A stretch of 64,000 nt of DNA from Burkholderia anthina (GCF_902498995.1 NZ_CABVLY010000007.1:1-64000), one strand, 5' to 3'; shown: positions 25,109-33,995, counted from the stretch's first letter. The notes: generated from the letters alone by a model not told the origin. Program-made: numbers and translations.

Positions 25109-26799
25109 GCGGACAACCCCGCCGCTTCGGCCGGCTCGACACCGACGCCCGCCCATTCGACATCGACGACGCGCACCGGCATGCCGTGCGCGATGCAGTA
25201 CGCGAGCCAGCGTGTCTGGTTGTCCTGCAGCCGGTCGCCGGGGCCCTTCACCTCGATCAGTTCATAGCGCCGCTCGCCGGGCCAGAAGCGGACGAGATCG
25301 GGCAGCCCCGAGCGGTTGCCGCGGATATCCGCGAGCAGGCGCGTGAACCACAGCCGCAGATGCTCGGGCGGCAGGCATGCCAGCGCCTCGTCGAGCAGTT
25401 CGTCGGTCAGCACGCCCCAGAACACGAACGGCGATTGCAGCCCCGCCTTGGTCGCGTAGTGACGAAGGATCGTGTCGCGATACGCGCCCGAGTCGAGCTG
25501 CGCAAAGCACGCGGCGAACGCATCGGTGCGGCGCATCGCGAAATCGGGTGCATGCAGATCGGCCGGCCCGCGCTGGAACGGGTGGAAGAACGCGCCGGGC
25601 ACGGCCGCGAACACGGGCTCCCAGCACAGCAGCCCGAACAGCGAATTGATCAGCGTGTTCTCGACGTAATGAACCGGCGCTTCGGGCCGCGCCAGATGAT
25701 CGCGCACGGCGAATTCGACGCTGACGAACGCATCGGGGCGCGCCAGCACCAGCGTCTCGCGCGGCACGTCCGGCGCGGCATGCGCGCGTTCGCCCCGCTG
25801 CCCGACGCGCCGCTGCAGACGCGGCAGCATCCGTTCGACGCGCTGGCGCTCCTCGTCGCTTTCGAAGCCGTTGCGCGCGTCGAGCGCCAGCGCGAGCGCG
25901 TCGTCGTCGCGTCCGCAGCGTTCGAGCACGCGAATGCGCCGATGGCGGCTGCCCGGCCACGCGCCGCGCGCATACGCGTCGAGCGCGGCGGGCCAGTCGG
26001 CGCGGCGTTCGCAGCGTTGCCCGAGCGTGAACAACAGCTTCGCGCGGCGCGTCGCAAGCCACGGCTGCACGCAACTCACCGCGTCGATCGCACGCAGCAG
26101 ATCGTCGAACGGCAGATCGTCGGGCCACGCGTCGAGCGCTTCGCGGCAAGTCTGCAACGCGAGATACGTATCGACGTCGTCGCGCTGCTGGAACGCGCGC
26201 GACGACGGCGCGAACGGCACGCTCTCGTACTGGAACACGCCGAGATCGGCGAGCACGAATTCGCTCCAGTCCTGATGCAGATTGCCGAAGAACATCAGCC
26301 GCAGCCGGTCGCACAGCGCGCCGACGGTCACGCGCAGCACGCGATCGTCGGCCTGTTCGCACCATGCATGGAGCGGCTGCGCGACGTCGTGCGCGGGCCG
26401 CAGCCGCTCCAGCCATTCGGGCTTGCGTTCGCCCACGTGCGCGGCGAGCGCCGGAAACACCTTCAGCAGATCGGCCTTGGTCAACAACGCGAACAGTTCG
26501 TCGAGCGACAGCGCGGGCGCCGGATCGACCCAGCCGAGCGCGACGAGCGGCGCGGCCGCGTCGTGCGGGCAGCCGATTTCGTCGTAGACGAGCTTGCTGG
26601 CGCGGAAATCCGACCCGTTGCGCATCAGCATTCGCACGAGCAACGCGCGCGATGCCTGCGGCAACTGCGGAAAGTGGCGCAGAAACGCGTGCTCGCGCTC
26701 GTCGAGCAGGTCGTCGTAACGCTCGCCGAGCCAGGCCAGCGCGCGTTCGAAATTGGTCAGGTAGTAAAACGCCGGGGGCGTCGGCGATGCAGGCGTCAC
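25105..26799 (-). CDS. FAN1-like VRR-NUC structure-specific nuclease
   Basis: A 564-residue protein. Its last about 110 residues hold the VRR-NUC domain: GLPDLVRFWPGERRYELIEVKGPGDRLQDNQTRW in substance, with the PD...EVK catalytic set. The N-terminal and middle helical regions follow the layout of human FAN1 and its bacterial homologue, which unhook DNA interstrand crosslinks and cut 5' flaps. It is the first gene of an operon with the helicase, and a perfect LexA box lies 13 bases before its start. So both are expected to rise after DNA damage. Confidence 0.88.
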   Translation of the reverse strand: MTPASPTPPAFYYLTNFERALAWLGERYDDLLDEREHAFLRHFPQLPQASRALLVRMLMRNGSDFRASKLVYDEIGCPHDAAAPLVALGWVDPAPALSLDELFALLTKADLLKVFPALAAHVGERKPEWLERLRPAHDVAQPLHAWCEQADDRVLRVTVGALCDRLRLMFFGNLHQDWSEFVLADLGVFQYESVPFAPSSRAFQQRDDVDTYLALQTCREALDAWPDDLPFDDLLRAIDAVSCVQPWLATRRAKLLFTLGQRCERRADWPAALDAYARGAWPGSRHRRIRVLERCGRDDDALALALDARNGFESDEERQRVERMLPRLQRRVGQRGERAHAAPDVPRETLVLARPDAFVSVEFAVRDHLARPEAPVHYVENTLINSLFGLLCWEPVFAAVPGAFFHPFQRGPADLHAPDFAMRRTDAFAACFAQLDSGAYRDTILRHYATKAGLQSPFVFWGVLTDELLDEALACLPPEHLRLWFTRLLADIRGNRSGLPDLVRFWPGERRYELIEVKGPGDRLQDNQTRWLAYCIAHGMPVRVVDVEWAGVGVEPAEAAGLSA

Positions 26800-26811
26800 G
26801 GGAATCGATCA

Positions 26812-26827
26812 CTGTACGTTTGTACAG
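26812..26827 (-). promoter_or_regulatory. LexA (SOS) box of the FAN1/helicase operon
   Basis: CTGTACGTTTGTACAG fits CTGT-N8-ACAG exactly and is almost a full palindrome. It ends 13 bases before the start codon at 26799, so LexA bound here would block transcription directly. Confidence 0.8.
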
Positions 26828-26895
26828 GTCGCAATCATATCAAATGTGACGAAAAATGCCGCACGCCGTCGGTGGCCCGCCCGGCTCGGCTCCGC

Positions 26896-27777
26896 TCAAA
26901 ACTGGTAATTCACCGACATGTCGAACACGCCGTTCGTCGACTGCTGCGTGATCGGGCTGCGCCGTGCGCGGCCCACCAGCTGTTCGATCGCGCCGTCCAT
27001 CGTCACGAACCAGTGCTTGTTGACGAACCAGACCATCGTCACGCCCGCGCCGTACGACTTCATCCCGGCGCTCGCCGAATAGGCCGGCAGCCCGGAACGC
27101 GCCGACGCGCCCGGACTCACGCCGAACCAGCTGTTCATGTAGCGCGAGTCGGCGAACGACACGGTCGGCCCCGCAAACCAGAAGAAATGCTCGTTGCTGC
27201 CCGGCATCGGCAGGTAGGCGGAGAAATCGCCGATCCAGCCGTTCGAGCCGCCGATGCTGCGACGGACATCGGCGCGCAGCACGAGCGGGAAATCCTTCGA
27301 GATCACGTAGTCGGCCGCGAGCTTCATCACCGGCGCCGCGTTGATGTTGTCGAGGCCGTTCAGGTGGTCGAGATCGTCGGCCGAACGGCGCCCGAGGTCA
27401 TAGCCGACCGACATGCTCACGCGCCAGTTCGGCCCGCGCAGCACGTTCGCGCCGAGCCCCTCGCCCGTCGACAGGAAGAACAGGTCGCGATAGCGCACGT
27501 CGAAATTCGGGCCGCCCATCACGCGATAGCGATCGGAGCCCGCATAGCGCGGCTGCAGCGTCATCGCTGCGCCGACGCTGATCTGCCACGCGGGAACGGC
27601 CGGATTGAACAGCTTCTGCAGCGGGACGCCCGCCGAGTATTGCCATTCGCCGAGCGGCGAAGGCGTCTGCGCCGACGCATCGCGCGCGTCGGACGCCGCG
27701 AGCGCGGCGAAGGCCGACAGGCCGGATACGAACCGGCGTGCGGCCGGTGACAACAGCGGGCGGGCAGTGGTCGTCAA
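26896..27777 (-). CDS. MipA/OmpV-family outer membrane protein
   Basis: The likely start is a TTG at 27777 preceded by GGAG, giving 293 residues with a signal sequence that ends near DASA-QTPS; no ATG fits. The mature part is a beta-barrel of alternating residues and ends in aromatic Phe (VNYQF), as outer membrane proteins do. MipA/OmpV features include PRYAGSDRYRVMGGPNFDVRYRDLFFLST. Members are scaffold or antigen porin-like proteins; MipA of E. coli binds murein enzymes. The downstream end converges with nothing; the gene is followed by the SOS operon on the same strand. Confidence 0.82.
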   Translation of the reverse strand: MTTTARPLLSPAARRFVSGLSAFAALAASDARDASAQTPSPLGEWQYSAGVPLQKLFNPAVPAWQISVGAAMTLQPRYAGSDRYRVMGGPNFDVRYRDLFFLSTGEGLGANVLRGPNWRVSMSVGYDLGRRSADDLDHLNGLDNINAAPVMKLAADYVISKDFPLVLRADVRRSIGGSNGWIGDFSAYLPMPGSNEHFFWFAGPTVSFADSRYMNSWFGVSPGASARSGLPAYSASAGMKSYGAGVTMVWFVNKHWFVTMDGAIEQLVGRARRSPITQQSTNGVFDMSVNYQF

Positions 27778-27980
27778 GGCGGTCTCCGTCGGTTGCGCAA
27801 AACGAACCTGAGGGAAAGCGCGTCGCGCTTGATCGGCTGCCACGACAGACTGCCGACGGCGCGAACGTAGTGTGCGCTGAATTAACGGACATCCTACGCG
27901 ACACGCGCGAAGCCGCAAAGCGCCCGTTGCATGCGGGCACTTTGCCGGATTCCGGCTCGCGCCGGCGGGTCGTTATGGAA

Positions 27981-28292
27981 TCAGAAACGCTCGACGTGGT
28001 AATCGCCCGCGAGCGCGGCGGGACTGCGTGTCGACATCATGCGCGAGAAGCCGTCCGCGAGCCGTCCGAGCGCGAGCTGCTTCTGGCTCGCATCCCAGTG
28101 CGTGTAGGTGTCGTACGCGGAATCGTCGAACGACACCGTGACGGCGACCGGGCGGCCGCTCGCGCGAAAGCCGATATGGAGCACGCCGCCCGGCAATTCC
28201 TCGATGTGATAGCGCAACGAGCGCGACTCGAAATAGCGGCCCAGCACCTGAGCGATCGCGCGCTTGTCCGGCGATTGCACGTGAATGTCCAT
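27981..28292 (-). CDS. Small protein of unknown function
   Basis: A 103-residue protein with an excellent ribosome site (AAAGGAGG). It begins MDIHVQSPDKRAIAQVLGRYF and has mixed alpha/beta character with a run of beta (VLHIGFRASGRPVAVTVSFDD). I know no domain for it. It lies in a group of short stress-type genes, all on the minus strand. GC3 is high and the frame is convincing. Confidence 0.7.
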   Translation of the reverse strand: MDIHVQSPDKRAIAQVLGRYFESRSLRYHIEELPGGVLHIGFRASGRPVAVTVSFDDSAYDTYTHWDASQKQLALGRLADGFSRMMSTRSPAALAGDYHVERF

Positions 28293-28501
28293 GATGGTCC
28301 TCCTTTCAGTGGTCGCGCGGCCGGCCGCGGTTCGCTGCATCCGTCCGGCATCCGCATCGGCGGCGGCTGCGACGGCGGGTCGCCCTGCGGCGGCCCCGCC
28401 GGCACGGGCGGATCCACCGGATCGTCGCGCCCGGGCCACGCCGGATCGGGCTCGACGTCGGGGATCGGTTCGGGACGGTGCAGCATGGATGGCGTGCTCA
28501 T
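28037..28501 (-). CDS. Possible proline-rich small protein
   Basis: A frame starts MSTPSMLHRPEPIPDVEPD at 28501 after a good AGGAGTGAC sequence and continues through a Pro/Asp-rich part for about 65 codons. It then runs on over the neighbouring gene in another frame to a stop at 28037, and this second part looks like a shadow. The Pro-rich N-terminal section may be real, as many Burkholderia stress loci code short proteins of this composition. The true end is doubtful. Confidence 0.3.
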   Translation of the reverse strand: MSTPSMLHRPEPIPDVEPDPAWPGRDDPVDPPVPAGPPQGDPPSQPPPMRMPDGCSEPRPAARPLKGGPSWTFTCNRRTSARSLRCWAAISSRARCAITSRNCRAACSISAFARAAARSPSRCRSTIPRTTPTRTGMRARSSSRSDGSRTASRA

Positions 28502-28600
28502 GTCACTCCTGCGGGGCGGCTCGCGCGTGTCGATTGGCGCGGCGAGCGCGCGCAAGCGGCGTGCCTGCCCGGTGCCAATCCTGCGACGTCATGCGGCCGC

Positions 28601-28889
28601 TTACCCGTCGCAAGCCGCCATCACGAGCCACATCGTGCGCCCTTCCGCGGCAAGTTGCACGCAAGCGCGAACGGATCGGACGGCGCGCATCGCACCCGCT
28701 GCGCACTTGCTGCCCCCCATAGACAGCATGGTTCGGTTCGCGCGCCGCGTCCTTGCCGACGAACAGGCGCCGCTCGGGGCGACAGGCCGGCGATTCGCGC
28801 TTCCACGCATCGAAACGCTCGCGCACATGACTGAAATCGCTGCAGCACACGTTCGCGTCGTAACGTATCCTTTCCCTGGGTTCATTCAT
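28601..28889 (-). pseudogene. Possible small gene broken by a frameshift
   Basis: From ATG 28889, behind GAGAGGAAATC, a frame reads MNEPRERIRYDANVCCSDF and stays plausible for about 50 codons (to RRLFVGKDAAR). Then codon bias fades. In the next frame, a good stretch begins (TMLSMGGSKCAAGAMRAV and RACVQLAAEGRTMWLVMAACDG) and stops at 28601. Joining the two near 28740 would give about 95 residues. The product is unknown. Confidence 0.3.
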
Positions 28890-29034
28890 CACGATTTCCT
28901 CTCGTCCACGCCGGCGGCAGGCGGGCCTCGCGTCCGCCGGTGCCGGCGGCTCGATATCCGCAAGGGCCGTACCACCGCCGCCGCTACGCGGCACGGCGCT
29001 TGCGTCCGTCGTTACCCGTCAAGGAGGTTCGATC

Positions 29035-29253
29035 ATGACCGTTCACGCCGCCGGAGCATTCCGGCTCGCCACGTCGCGCCCGCCGGCCGAAGACAAGACG
29101 GAGGAACGCATCGACGAAGGGCTCGAAGAGACGTTTCCGGCCAGCGACCCGCCCGCCGTCGGCGGCGCGACCCGCATCGATCCCGCCAAACCGTCCGGCG
29201 AACGCGAACGTCGCACGCCCGACACTCCGCCACCGCCCCGCGATCACGGCTGA
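29035..29253 (+). CDS. Short acidic protein of unknown function
   Basis: A 72-residue protein behind a strong AAGGAGG. The run KTEERIDEGLEETFPASDPPAV is a recurring feature of short Burkholderia and Rhizobiales proteins of unknown role. The rest is hydrophilic and probably disordered. There is no signal peptide or membrane segment. Confidence 0.75.
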   Translation: MTVHAAGAFRLATSRPPAEDKTEERIDEGLEETFPASDPPAVGGATRIDPAKPSGERERRTPDTPPPPRDHG

Positions 29254-29270
29254 CGACTGCATCCGGGGTC

Positions 29271-29387
29271 GACGTGCAGTTGCACCGGATGCCGGTGTTC
29301 GATGGCAACAAGCAGCTCGTCGGCATCGTATCGCTCGGCGACATCGCAACACGCGCGGGCGGCCGGCTGACCTGCGGACGGCGATGA
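29271..29387 (+). pseudogene. C-terminal remnant of a CBS-domain protein
   Basis: The frame reading RMPVFDGNKQLVGIVSLGDI then ATRAGGRL ends in a stop at 29387. It is the typical last strand-helix of a CBS domain (VRRLPVVD..xxLVGIVSLGDIA). There is no start or the first three-quarters of the domain pair upstream; another gene's stop lies 17 bases before. It is the scar of a deleted CBS protein of the stress-gene set. Confidence 0.65.
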
Positions 29388-29465
29388 CACCGGACAGCGC
29401 GTCGCGCACCGTCGCGACCGCAGCCGTTCGACCGCGGGACCGGCCGAACGCTGCAGGCGCACGCG

Positions 29466-30011
29466 TCATGCGGGGCGATGCGCGGACGCGAAGAAATCGG
29501 TCCACGCGCCTTGTTGCCATGCGCCTTCGACCCGCTCGATCGACAACGCGCCGCACGCCAGCAGCGTGCGCTCCGCGAACGTCGCCGTGCGCCGCGTGAC
29601 GTGCGCGGCCAGCACGACGCCGTTCTCGCACTGTTTCAGCGCCCCATGGCCTTCCGGCGCATCGCCGTTCATCTTGCCGAGCGCACCGCACAACGCGCCG
29701 ACGTAGCCGCCGACCAGCGGCACGCCGATCCACGCGAGCGGCGAATGAAGCCCGCCGAGATACAGCAGCGCGGCACCCGCCAGCCCGACGATCACGCCGA
29801 TGGCCACGCCCTCCAGCGCGCCGATGCCGCCTGGGCGCGCCGCCGAATCCGCATAAACGTCGCCGCCGAGCCAGAACAGCGCGTGCTGCCCCGGCGGATT
29901 GAGAAAGAAGACCTTCACGTCGTCCCGATGCATGGCGTGGCCGCGCAGTTGTTCCGCGCAGCGCTCCGCCCGCTCGAGCGTCGAGAAACGGCCCGCGATG
30001 ATGGTGTCCAT
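29466..30011 (-). CDS. Membrane-associated stress-type protein with two hydrophobic segments
   Basis: A 181-residue protein starting MDTIIAGRFSTLERAERCAEQL behind AGGAGGG. The N-terminal part is a ferredoxin-like fold seen in stress proteins that start with a similar VAVFDSHAEAERAV run. A Gly-rich hydrophobic hairpin (IGALEGVAIGVIVGLAGAALLYLGG, then a second helix) lies near 75-125, and a second small soluble part follows. Its function is unknown. It is placed between the BON gene and the CBS remnant. Confidence 0.75.
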   Translation of the reverse strand: MDTIIAGRFSTLERAERCAEQLRGHAMHRDDVKVFFLNPPGQHALFWLGGDVYADSAARPGGIGALEGVAIGVIVGLAGAALLYLGGLHSPLAWIGVPLVGGYVGALCGALGKMNGDAPEGHGALKQCENGVVLAAHVTRRTATFAERTLLACGALSIERVEGAWQQGAWTDFFASAHRPA

Positions 30012-30093
30012 GTCGAACCCTCCTGCCTGGTGCCGCGCAGGGCCGCGAGGCGCGCGACGCCCGATCGGCCCCGACGCTTGCCCGCGCATCACG

Positions 30094-30504
30094 TTACTTC
30101 CGGCGAATCTGCAGCCTGTCGCGCACGCCGCGTACACCGTCGACGTCGTGCACGACCCGGACCGCGGCCGCATGTTGCGGCGCGTCGGGCACACTGCCCG
30201 TCAGCTCGGCCACGCGGCCGTGAACCTGCACGTCGATGTCGTCGGACGCCAGCCCCCGCTCGGCGACGAGCGCGGCCCGGATACGGGACGCGAGCGTCGC
30301 ATCGCGAAGCCGGCTGCCGACGGCCGACGCCTGGCTCGCGAGCGTCGCCCGAACGCTTTCGTCCGCCGACGCGTAGCGCGGCATCGCGATCCATGCACAC
30401 GACAGCGTCAGTATGCTCGCGATCCGCACGGCCGGCGGTAGGCGCCGGATGCGTGCCGGCGCCCGGCGGACGCCCTCGCGCGGCGTGTTTTCCGATCCGT
30501 TCAT
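30094..30504 (-). CDS. Exported BON-domain protein
   Basis: A 136-residue protein. The hydrophobic stretch IASILTLSCAWIAMPRYASA near residues 28-47 is a signal peptide, long at its N-terminal side; a later start is possible. The C-terminal 70 residues form one BON domain (SRIRAALVAERGLASDDIDVQVHGRVAELTGSV, then DVDGVRGVRDRLQI). BON proteins bind phospholipids or the cell envelope and are often stress-induced. It follows the hybrid kinase gene with a gap of 37 bases in the opposite order, so the two are co-oriented. Confidence 0.85.
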   Translation of the reverse strand: MNGSENTPREGVRRAPARIRRLPPAVRIASILTLSCAWIAMPRYASADESVRATLASQASAVGSRLRDATLASRIRAALVAERGLASDDIDVQVHGRVAELTGSVPDAPQHAAAVRVVHDVDGVRGVRDRLQIRRK

Positions 30505-30541
30505 CGCGCCTCCTGGTGGGTGGGCGGATGCGGCCCGCGCA

Positions 30542-32527
30542 TCAGCGACGCGGTCCGCTTCCGGCCTTCCGGCCGCCCGGCGATACGTCGACGATCACGC
30601 TCGCCAGCGTCGGCATGTCGACCGGCTTGCACAGATACGCATCGAAGCCGGCGGCCATCACGCGGTTGCGGTCCGTGCTGCCCGCGTGCGCGGTCACCGC
30701 GACGACCGGCAAGCGTGCGCCGCCGTCCGGCTGATGCCGGATATGGTCGAGCAGCCAGAAGCCGTCGCCGTCCGGCATCGCGAGATCGGACAGCACGACG
30801 CTCGGGCGCTGCCGCGCGACGACGTCGAGCGCGTCGTGTCCCGATTGCGCGGTCGACACCTGCGCGCCGAGCGTTTCGAGCGCCGCGGCGAGACTCGCGC
30901 GCGACGTCGCGTCGTCGTCGACGACCAGCACGCGCTGGCCGTCCAGCGCGACCGCCGTCGCTGCGCCGCTCGGCCGCAGCGGGTGGCCGAACGAATCGTC
31001 GCCGCCCGCGTCGACCGGCAGCATGACCGTGACCGTCGTGCCGTGCCCGGCGCCGTCGCTCGTCGCCGCGACTTCGCCGCCATGCAGCCGTGCGATATTG
31101 CGCACGATCGACAGCCCGAGCCCGAGACCGCGCTTCGGCGACGCCGACGCGCCTTCGGGCCGGTTGAACGTATCGAACAGATGGGGCAGGCGCTCGGCGG
31201 AAATACCCTGCCCCGTATCGGTAACCGACAGCCGGACGCGCGTGCCGGCGCGCGTCAACGAGATCGTGATGCGTCCGCCCGGCGGCGTGAACTTGATCGC
31301 GTTCGACAGCAGGTTGGACAGCACCTGGCGCAGGCGCTCGCCGTCGGCGGAGATCACGCAGTTGGGCATCGCGCAGTCGGTCGACAACTGGAGCCCGTTC
31401 GCCTCGGCGCTCGCGCCGAGTTCGCGCGCCGCTTCGCGCACGATGCGTACGAGATCGATCGGCATGCGTTCGAGGCGCATGCGGCCGGTCGCGAGCGACG
31501 AGGCGTCGAGCAGGTCGCCGACCATGTGCGACAGCGATCGCGCACTACGGTCGATCGCGTCGATCGCCTGGTGCGCGAACCCCTGACCGTCGGTGCTGCG
31601 CAGCACCTCGACCCAGCCGTAGATCACGTTCAGCGGCGTGCGCAACTCGTGCGACACGATGGCGAGCAACTCGTCCTTCATCCGGTTCGACTCGTCGGCC
31701 TGCACGCGTGCGTCGCGCGCGCCACGCAACGAACGCACGTCGCGCCGCTCTTCCCGGCGACGCTCGCGCGCCTCGCGCAGCGTCATCGACAAACCGGTGC
31801 AGGTGCCCTGTGCATCGACGATCGGCGATGCCGCGACGGTTGCGCGGAAGCGGCCGCCGTCGCGACGCAAACAGAGAACGTCGAGCGGGCCGGAGGGCGC
31901 ACGCGCGTTCGCGAACGATACGGGGACGGGGTGCCGGCGCAGCCAGCGCGGCGCGATCAGCGTCGTCACGTCGTGTCCGATCACCGTCGCGGCATCCATG
32001 CCGAAGATGCGCCGGGCGGCCGGATTCCAGCTCGTGATCCGCCGGGCGGCATCGACGCCGACGATCGCATCGGGCGACGCATCGACCACGCGACGCAGCA
32101 GGGTGTCGTCGGGCGAGCGCGCCGCGGGAGCCGGTTCGTGTCGCGGCATCCGCGCGGCGTCCTCGTCGGCATCGACCGCGCCGCGCAACCGGTCGCTCGC
32201 GAGCAGCGGCTTCACGGCCATCACCAGCACGCACTCGACGAAACTGATCGCGATGAACGCGCCGGCCTGCGCGAGCAGCGCGGCCATCGATGCATCCGGC
32301 CACCACAGTGCGCCGATCACCGCCACGCTGACAGCCGTCGCGGCCAGCCCGCCGGCGAACGACGTCAGCCATGCGGCGGCTGCGACACCGGCATAGAAAG
32401 GCAGCGGTGCAAACGGCTCATGCGCGCCCACGACGCGAATCGCCCACGCCTGCAGCGCGGACGCCGCCCCGACGGCCAGCACGACCCATGCGCCCTGCCG
32501 CAACAACTCACGGGTAAAGGTCCTCAT
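30542..32527 (-). CDS. Hybrid sensor histidine kinase (membrane, PAS, HisKA, HATPase, receiver)
   Basis: A 661-residue protein from ATG 32527 behind AAGGAAACG. Residues about 10-110 hold four membrane segments. A PAS domain follows (VVDASPDAIVGVDAARRITS), then HisKA with IVSHELRTPLNVIYG, the HATPase with NLLSNAIKFTPPGG and DTGQGIS, and a C-terminal receiver whose phospho-acceptor lies in VVLSDLAMPDG. All catalytic residues are present. No HPt or partner regulator is adjacent; the divergent sigma-54 activator has no receiver. The signal is unknown. Confidence 0.9.
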   Translation of the reverse strand: MRTFTRELLRQGAWVVLAVGAASALQAWAIRVVGAHEPFAPLPFYAGVAAAAWLTSFAGGLAATAVSVAVIGALWWPDASMAALLAQAGAFIAISFVECVLVMAVKPLLASDRLRGAVDADEDAARMPRHEPAPAARSPDDTLLRRVVDASPDAIVGVDAARRITSWNPAARRIFGMDAATVIGHDVTTLIAPRWLRRHPVPVSFANARAPSGPLDVLCLRRDGGRFRATVAASPIVDAQGTCTGLSMTLREARERRREERRDVRSLRGARDARVQADESNRMKDELLAIVSHELRTPLNVIYGWVEVLRSTDGQGFAHQAIDAIDRSARSLSHMVGDLLDASSLATGRMRLERMPIDLVRIVREAARELGASAEANGLQLSTDCAMPNCVISADGERLRQVLSNLLSNAIKFTPPGGRITISLTRAGTRVRLSVTDTGQGISAERLPHLFDTFNRPEGASASPKRGLGLGLSIVRNIARLHGGEVAATSDGAGHGTTVTVMLPVDAGGDDSFGHPLRPSGAATAVALDGQRVLVVDDDATSRASLAAALETLGAQVSTAQSGHDALDVVARQRPSVVLSDLAMPDGDGFWLLDHIRHQPDGGARLPVVAVTAHAGSTDRNRVMAAGFDAYLCKPVDMPTLASVIVDVSPGGRKAGSGPRR

Positions 32528-32881
32528 CGTTTCCTTGCATCGCATCGGCGACCGTCATGCGACGGCATGCCGACTCGGCGGTCCGGCGTGCCGTCGAGCG
32601 TGCCGGGCGAGCCCACGCAACCCAGCAACGGGCGTACCCGCCGCGAGAACGTTCGTTACCGTGCTGCACCGCCCCCGGCACCGCGCCAGGCCGGCGTGCG
32701 GCACGGTCGGACATCGCATGGGCGCGCGGGCGATCGCACCCGGCTTTCGATTTTTCATTGGCGTGCTGTAAAAACGCACCGGCCGGGCGAGTCGGCCGCA
32801 GCGATCGCGTATTTCTTGCTGCATCGGGCCGGGCATTGGAAATTTCTATACCGCGGCACCTTCCGTTGCGTTGCGCTGTCG
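32528..32881. other. Divergent intergenic region
   Basis: Promoters for the hybrid kinase and the sigma-54 activator lie here. I found no gene and no clear -24/-12 element. The last 120 bases before 32881 are relatively AT-rich. Confidence 0.4.
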
Positions 32882-33919
32882 ATGATAAATATTGCAACGA
32901 AGGAAACGCGCGGTGCCGATTTTCAAACCGGCCCGCCTGACCTCATGGCTGAATCCGCCCACCGTTCGAAACAGCGCGCCGACGCACGCCGGCTGTCCGG
33001 CCACTCCGCCGCGATGCGCACGTTGCTCGGCCGCATTGAGAAAATCGCGCCGACCCGCGCGAGCGTGATGATTGCCGGCGAAAGCGGGGTCGGGAAGGAT
33101 ATCGTCGCGCGCCGGCTGCACGACCTCAGCACGCGTCGCGACGGGCCGTTCGTGCCCGTGAACTGCGGCGCGATTCCGGCCGATATCGCCGAAGCGCAAT
33201 TGTTCGGCCACGAGAAAGGCAGCTTCACCGGTGCGGTCGCGCAGCGCGAAGGCTTCTTCGAAGCCGCGTGCGGCGGCACGCTGCTGCTCGACGAGATCGC
33301 GGAAATGCCCGCAGCGCTGCAGGTGAAGCTGCTGCGGGCGCTCGAATCGAACACGATCGTTCGGGTGGGCGGCATCGAGCCGATTCCGCTCGACGTGCGC
33401 ATCCTGTCCGCGACCCGTCACAATCCGGCCGAGGCCGTGCGCGACGGCCGGCTGCGCGAGGACTTGTTCTACCGCCTCGCCGCGTTCGCGTTGTACGTGC
33501 CGCCGCTGCGCCAGCGGGACGGCGACGTCGAGACGATCGCGCACGAATTCGTCGACACGCTCAACGCGCGGCACCGCTCGCACAAGCGGCTGACCGATGC
33601 GGCGATCGCGGCGCTGCGCGCGTATTCGTGGCCCGGCAACGTGCGCGAGCTGCACAACACGCTCGAGCGCGCATACATCCTCGCGGACGACGGAATCGAC
33701 GTCACGCTGCCGAAGCCGACGATGCTGCCCGACCCTACGTCGGACGATGCCATGGCGCTGCCGCTCGGCGCGACGCTGCACCATGTGCAGCAGCGCTTCA
33801 TCGCGGCGACGTTGAATCACTTCGACGGCAACAAGCCGCAAGCCGCGAAAGCGCTCGGCATCAGCCTGAAGACCCTCTACAACCGTCTCGCGTTGATGCG
33901 CGACGACGGCAACACGTGA
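32882..33919 (+). CDS. Sigma-54-dependent activator without sensor domain
   Basis: Up to 345 residues from ATG 32882; ATG 32945 would give 324 and neither has a clear ribosome site. The AAA+ domain begins almost at the N-terminus (SGHSAAMRTLLGRIEKIAPT), with Walker A GESGVGKD, the sigma-54 loop as GSFTGA instead of GAFTGA, Walker B GGTLLLDEIAEM, and the arginine finger region DLFYRLAAFALYVPPLRQR. A Fis-type helix-turn-helix ends the protein (NKPQAAKALGISLKTLYNRL). It lacks a receiver or GAF domain, like PspF, so another protein may regulate it. Confidence 0.87.
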   Translation: MINIATKETRGADFQTGPPDLMAESAHRSKQRADARRLSGHSAAMRTLLGRIEKIAPTRASVMIAGESGVGKDIVARRLHDLSTRRDGPFVPVNCGAIPADIAEAQLFGHEKGSFTGAVAQREGFFEAACGGTLLLDEIAEMPAALQVKLLRALESNTIVRVGGIEPIPLDVRILSATRHNPAEAVRDGRLREDLFYRLAAFALYVPPLRQRDGDVETIAHEFVDTLNARHRSHKRLTDAAIAALRAYSWPGNVRELHNTLERAYILADDGIDVTLPKPTMLPDPTSDDAMALPLGATLHHVQQRFIAATLNHFDGNKPQAAKALGISLKTLYNRLALMRDDGNT

Positions 33920-33951
33920 CGGCCGGCGCCGTCACGCGCAGCGCGGGCGCA

Positions 33952-33974
33952 CGGATCGGCTGATTGCCGATCCG
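33952..33974. terminator. Hairpin between convergent genes
   Basis: CGGATCGG and CCGATCCG form an 8-bp stem with a 7-base loop, 33 bases after the stop of the sigma-54 activator and 22 before the end of the converging chemoreceptor gene. There is no T tract. Confidence 0.4.
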
Positions 33975-33995
33975 CGTCGCCCCACTCCACTTAGA

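Noticed and set aside
22352-25267. Very long plus-strand frame opposite the helicase gene
   Set aside because: It mirrors the codon bias of the helicase gene and has no recognisable domain.
30413-32881. Upstream extension of the sigma-54 activator frame opposite the hybrid kinase
   Set aside because: The frame stays open only because of GC bias in the kinase gene; the activator family starts near 32882-32945.
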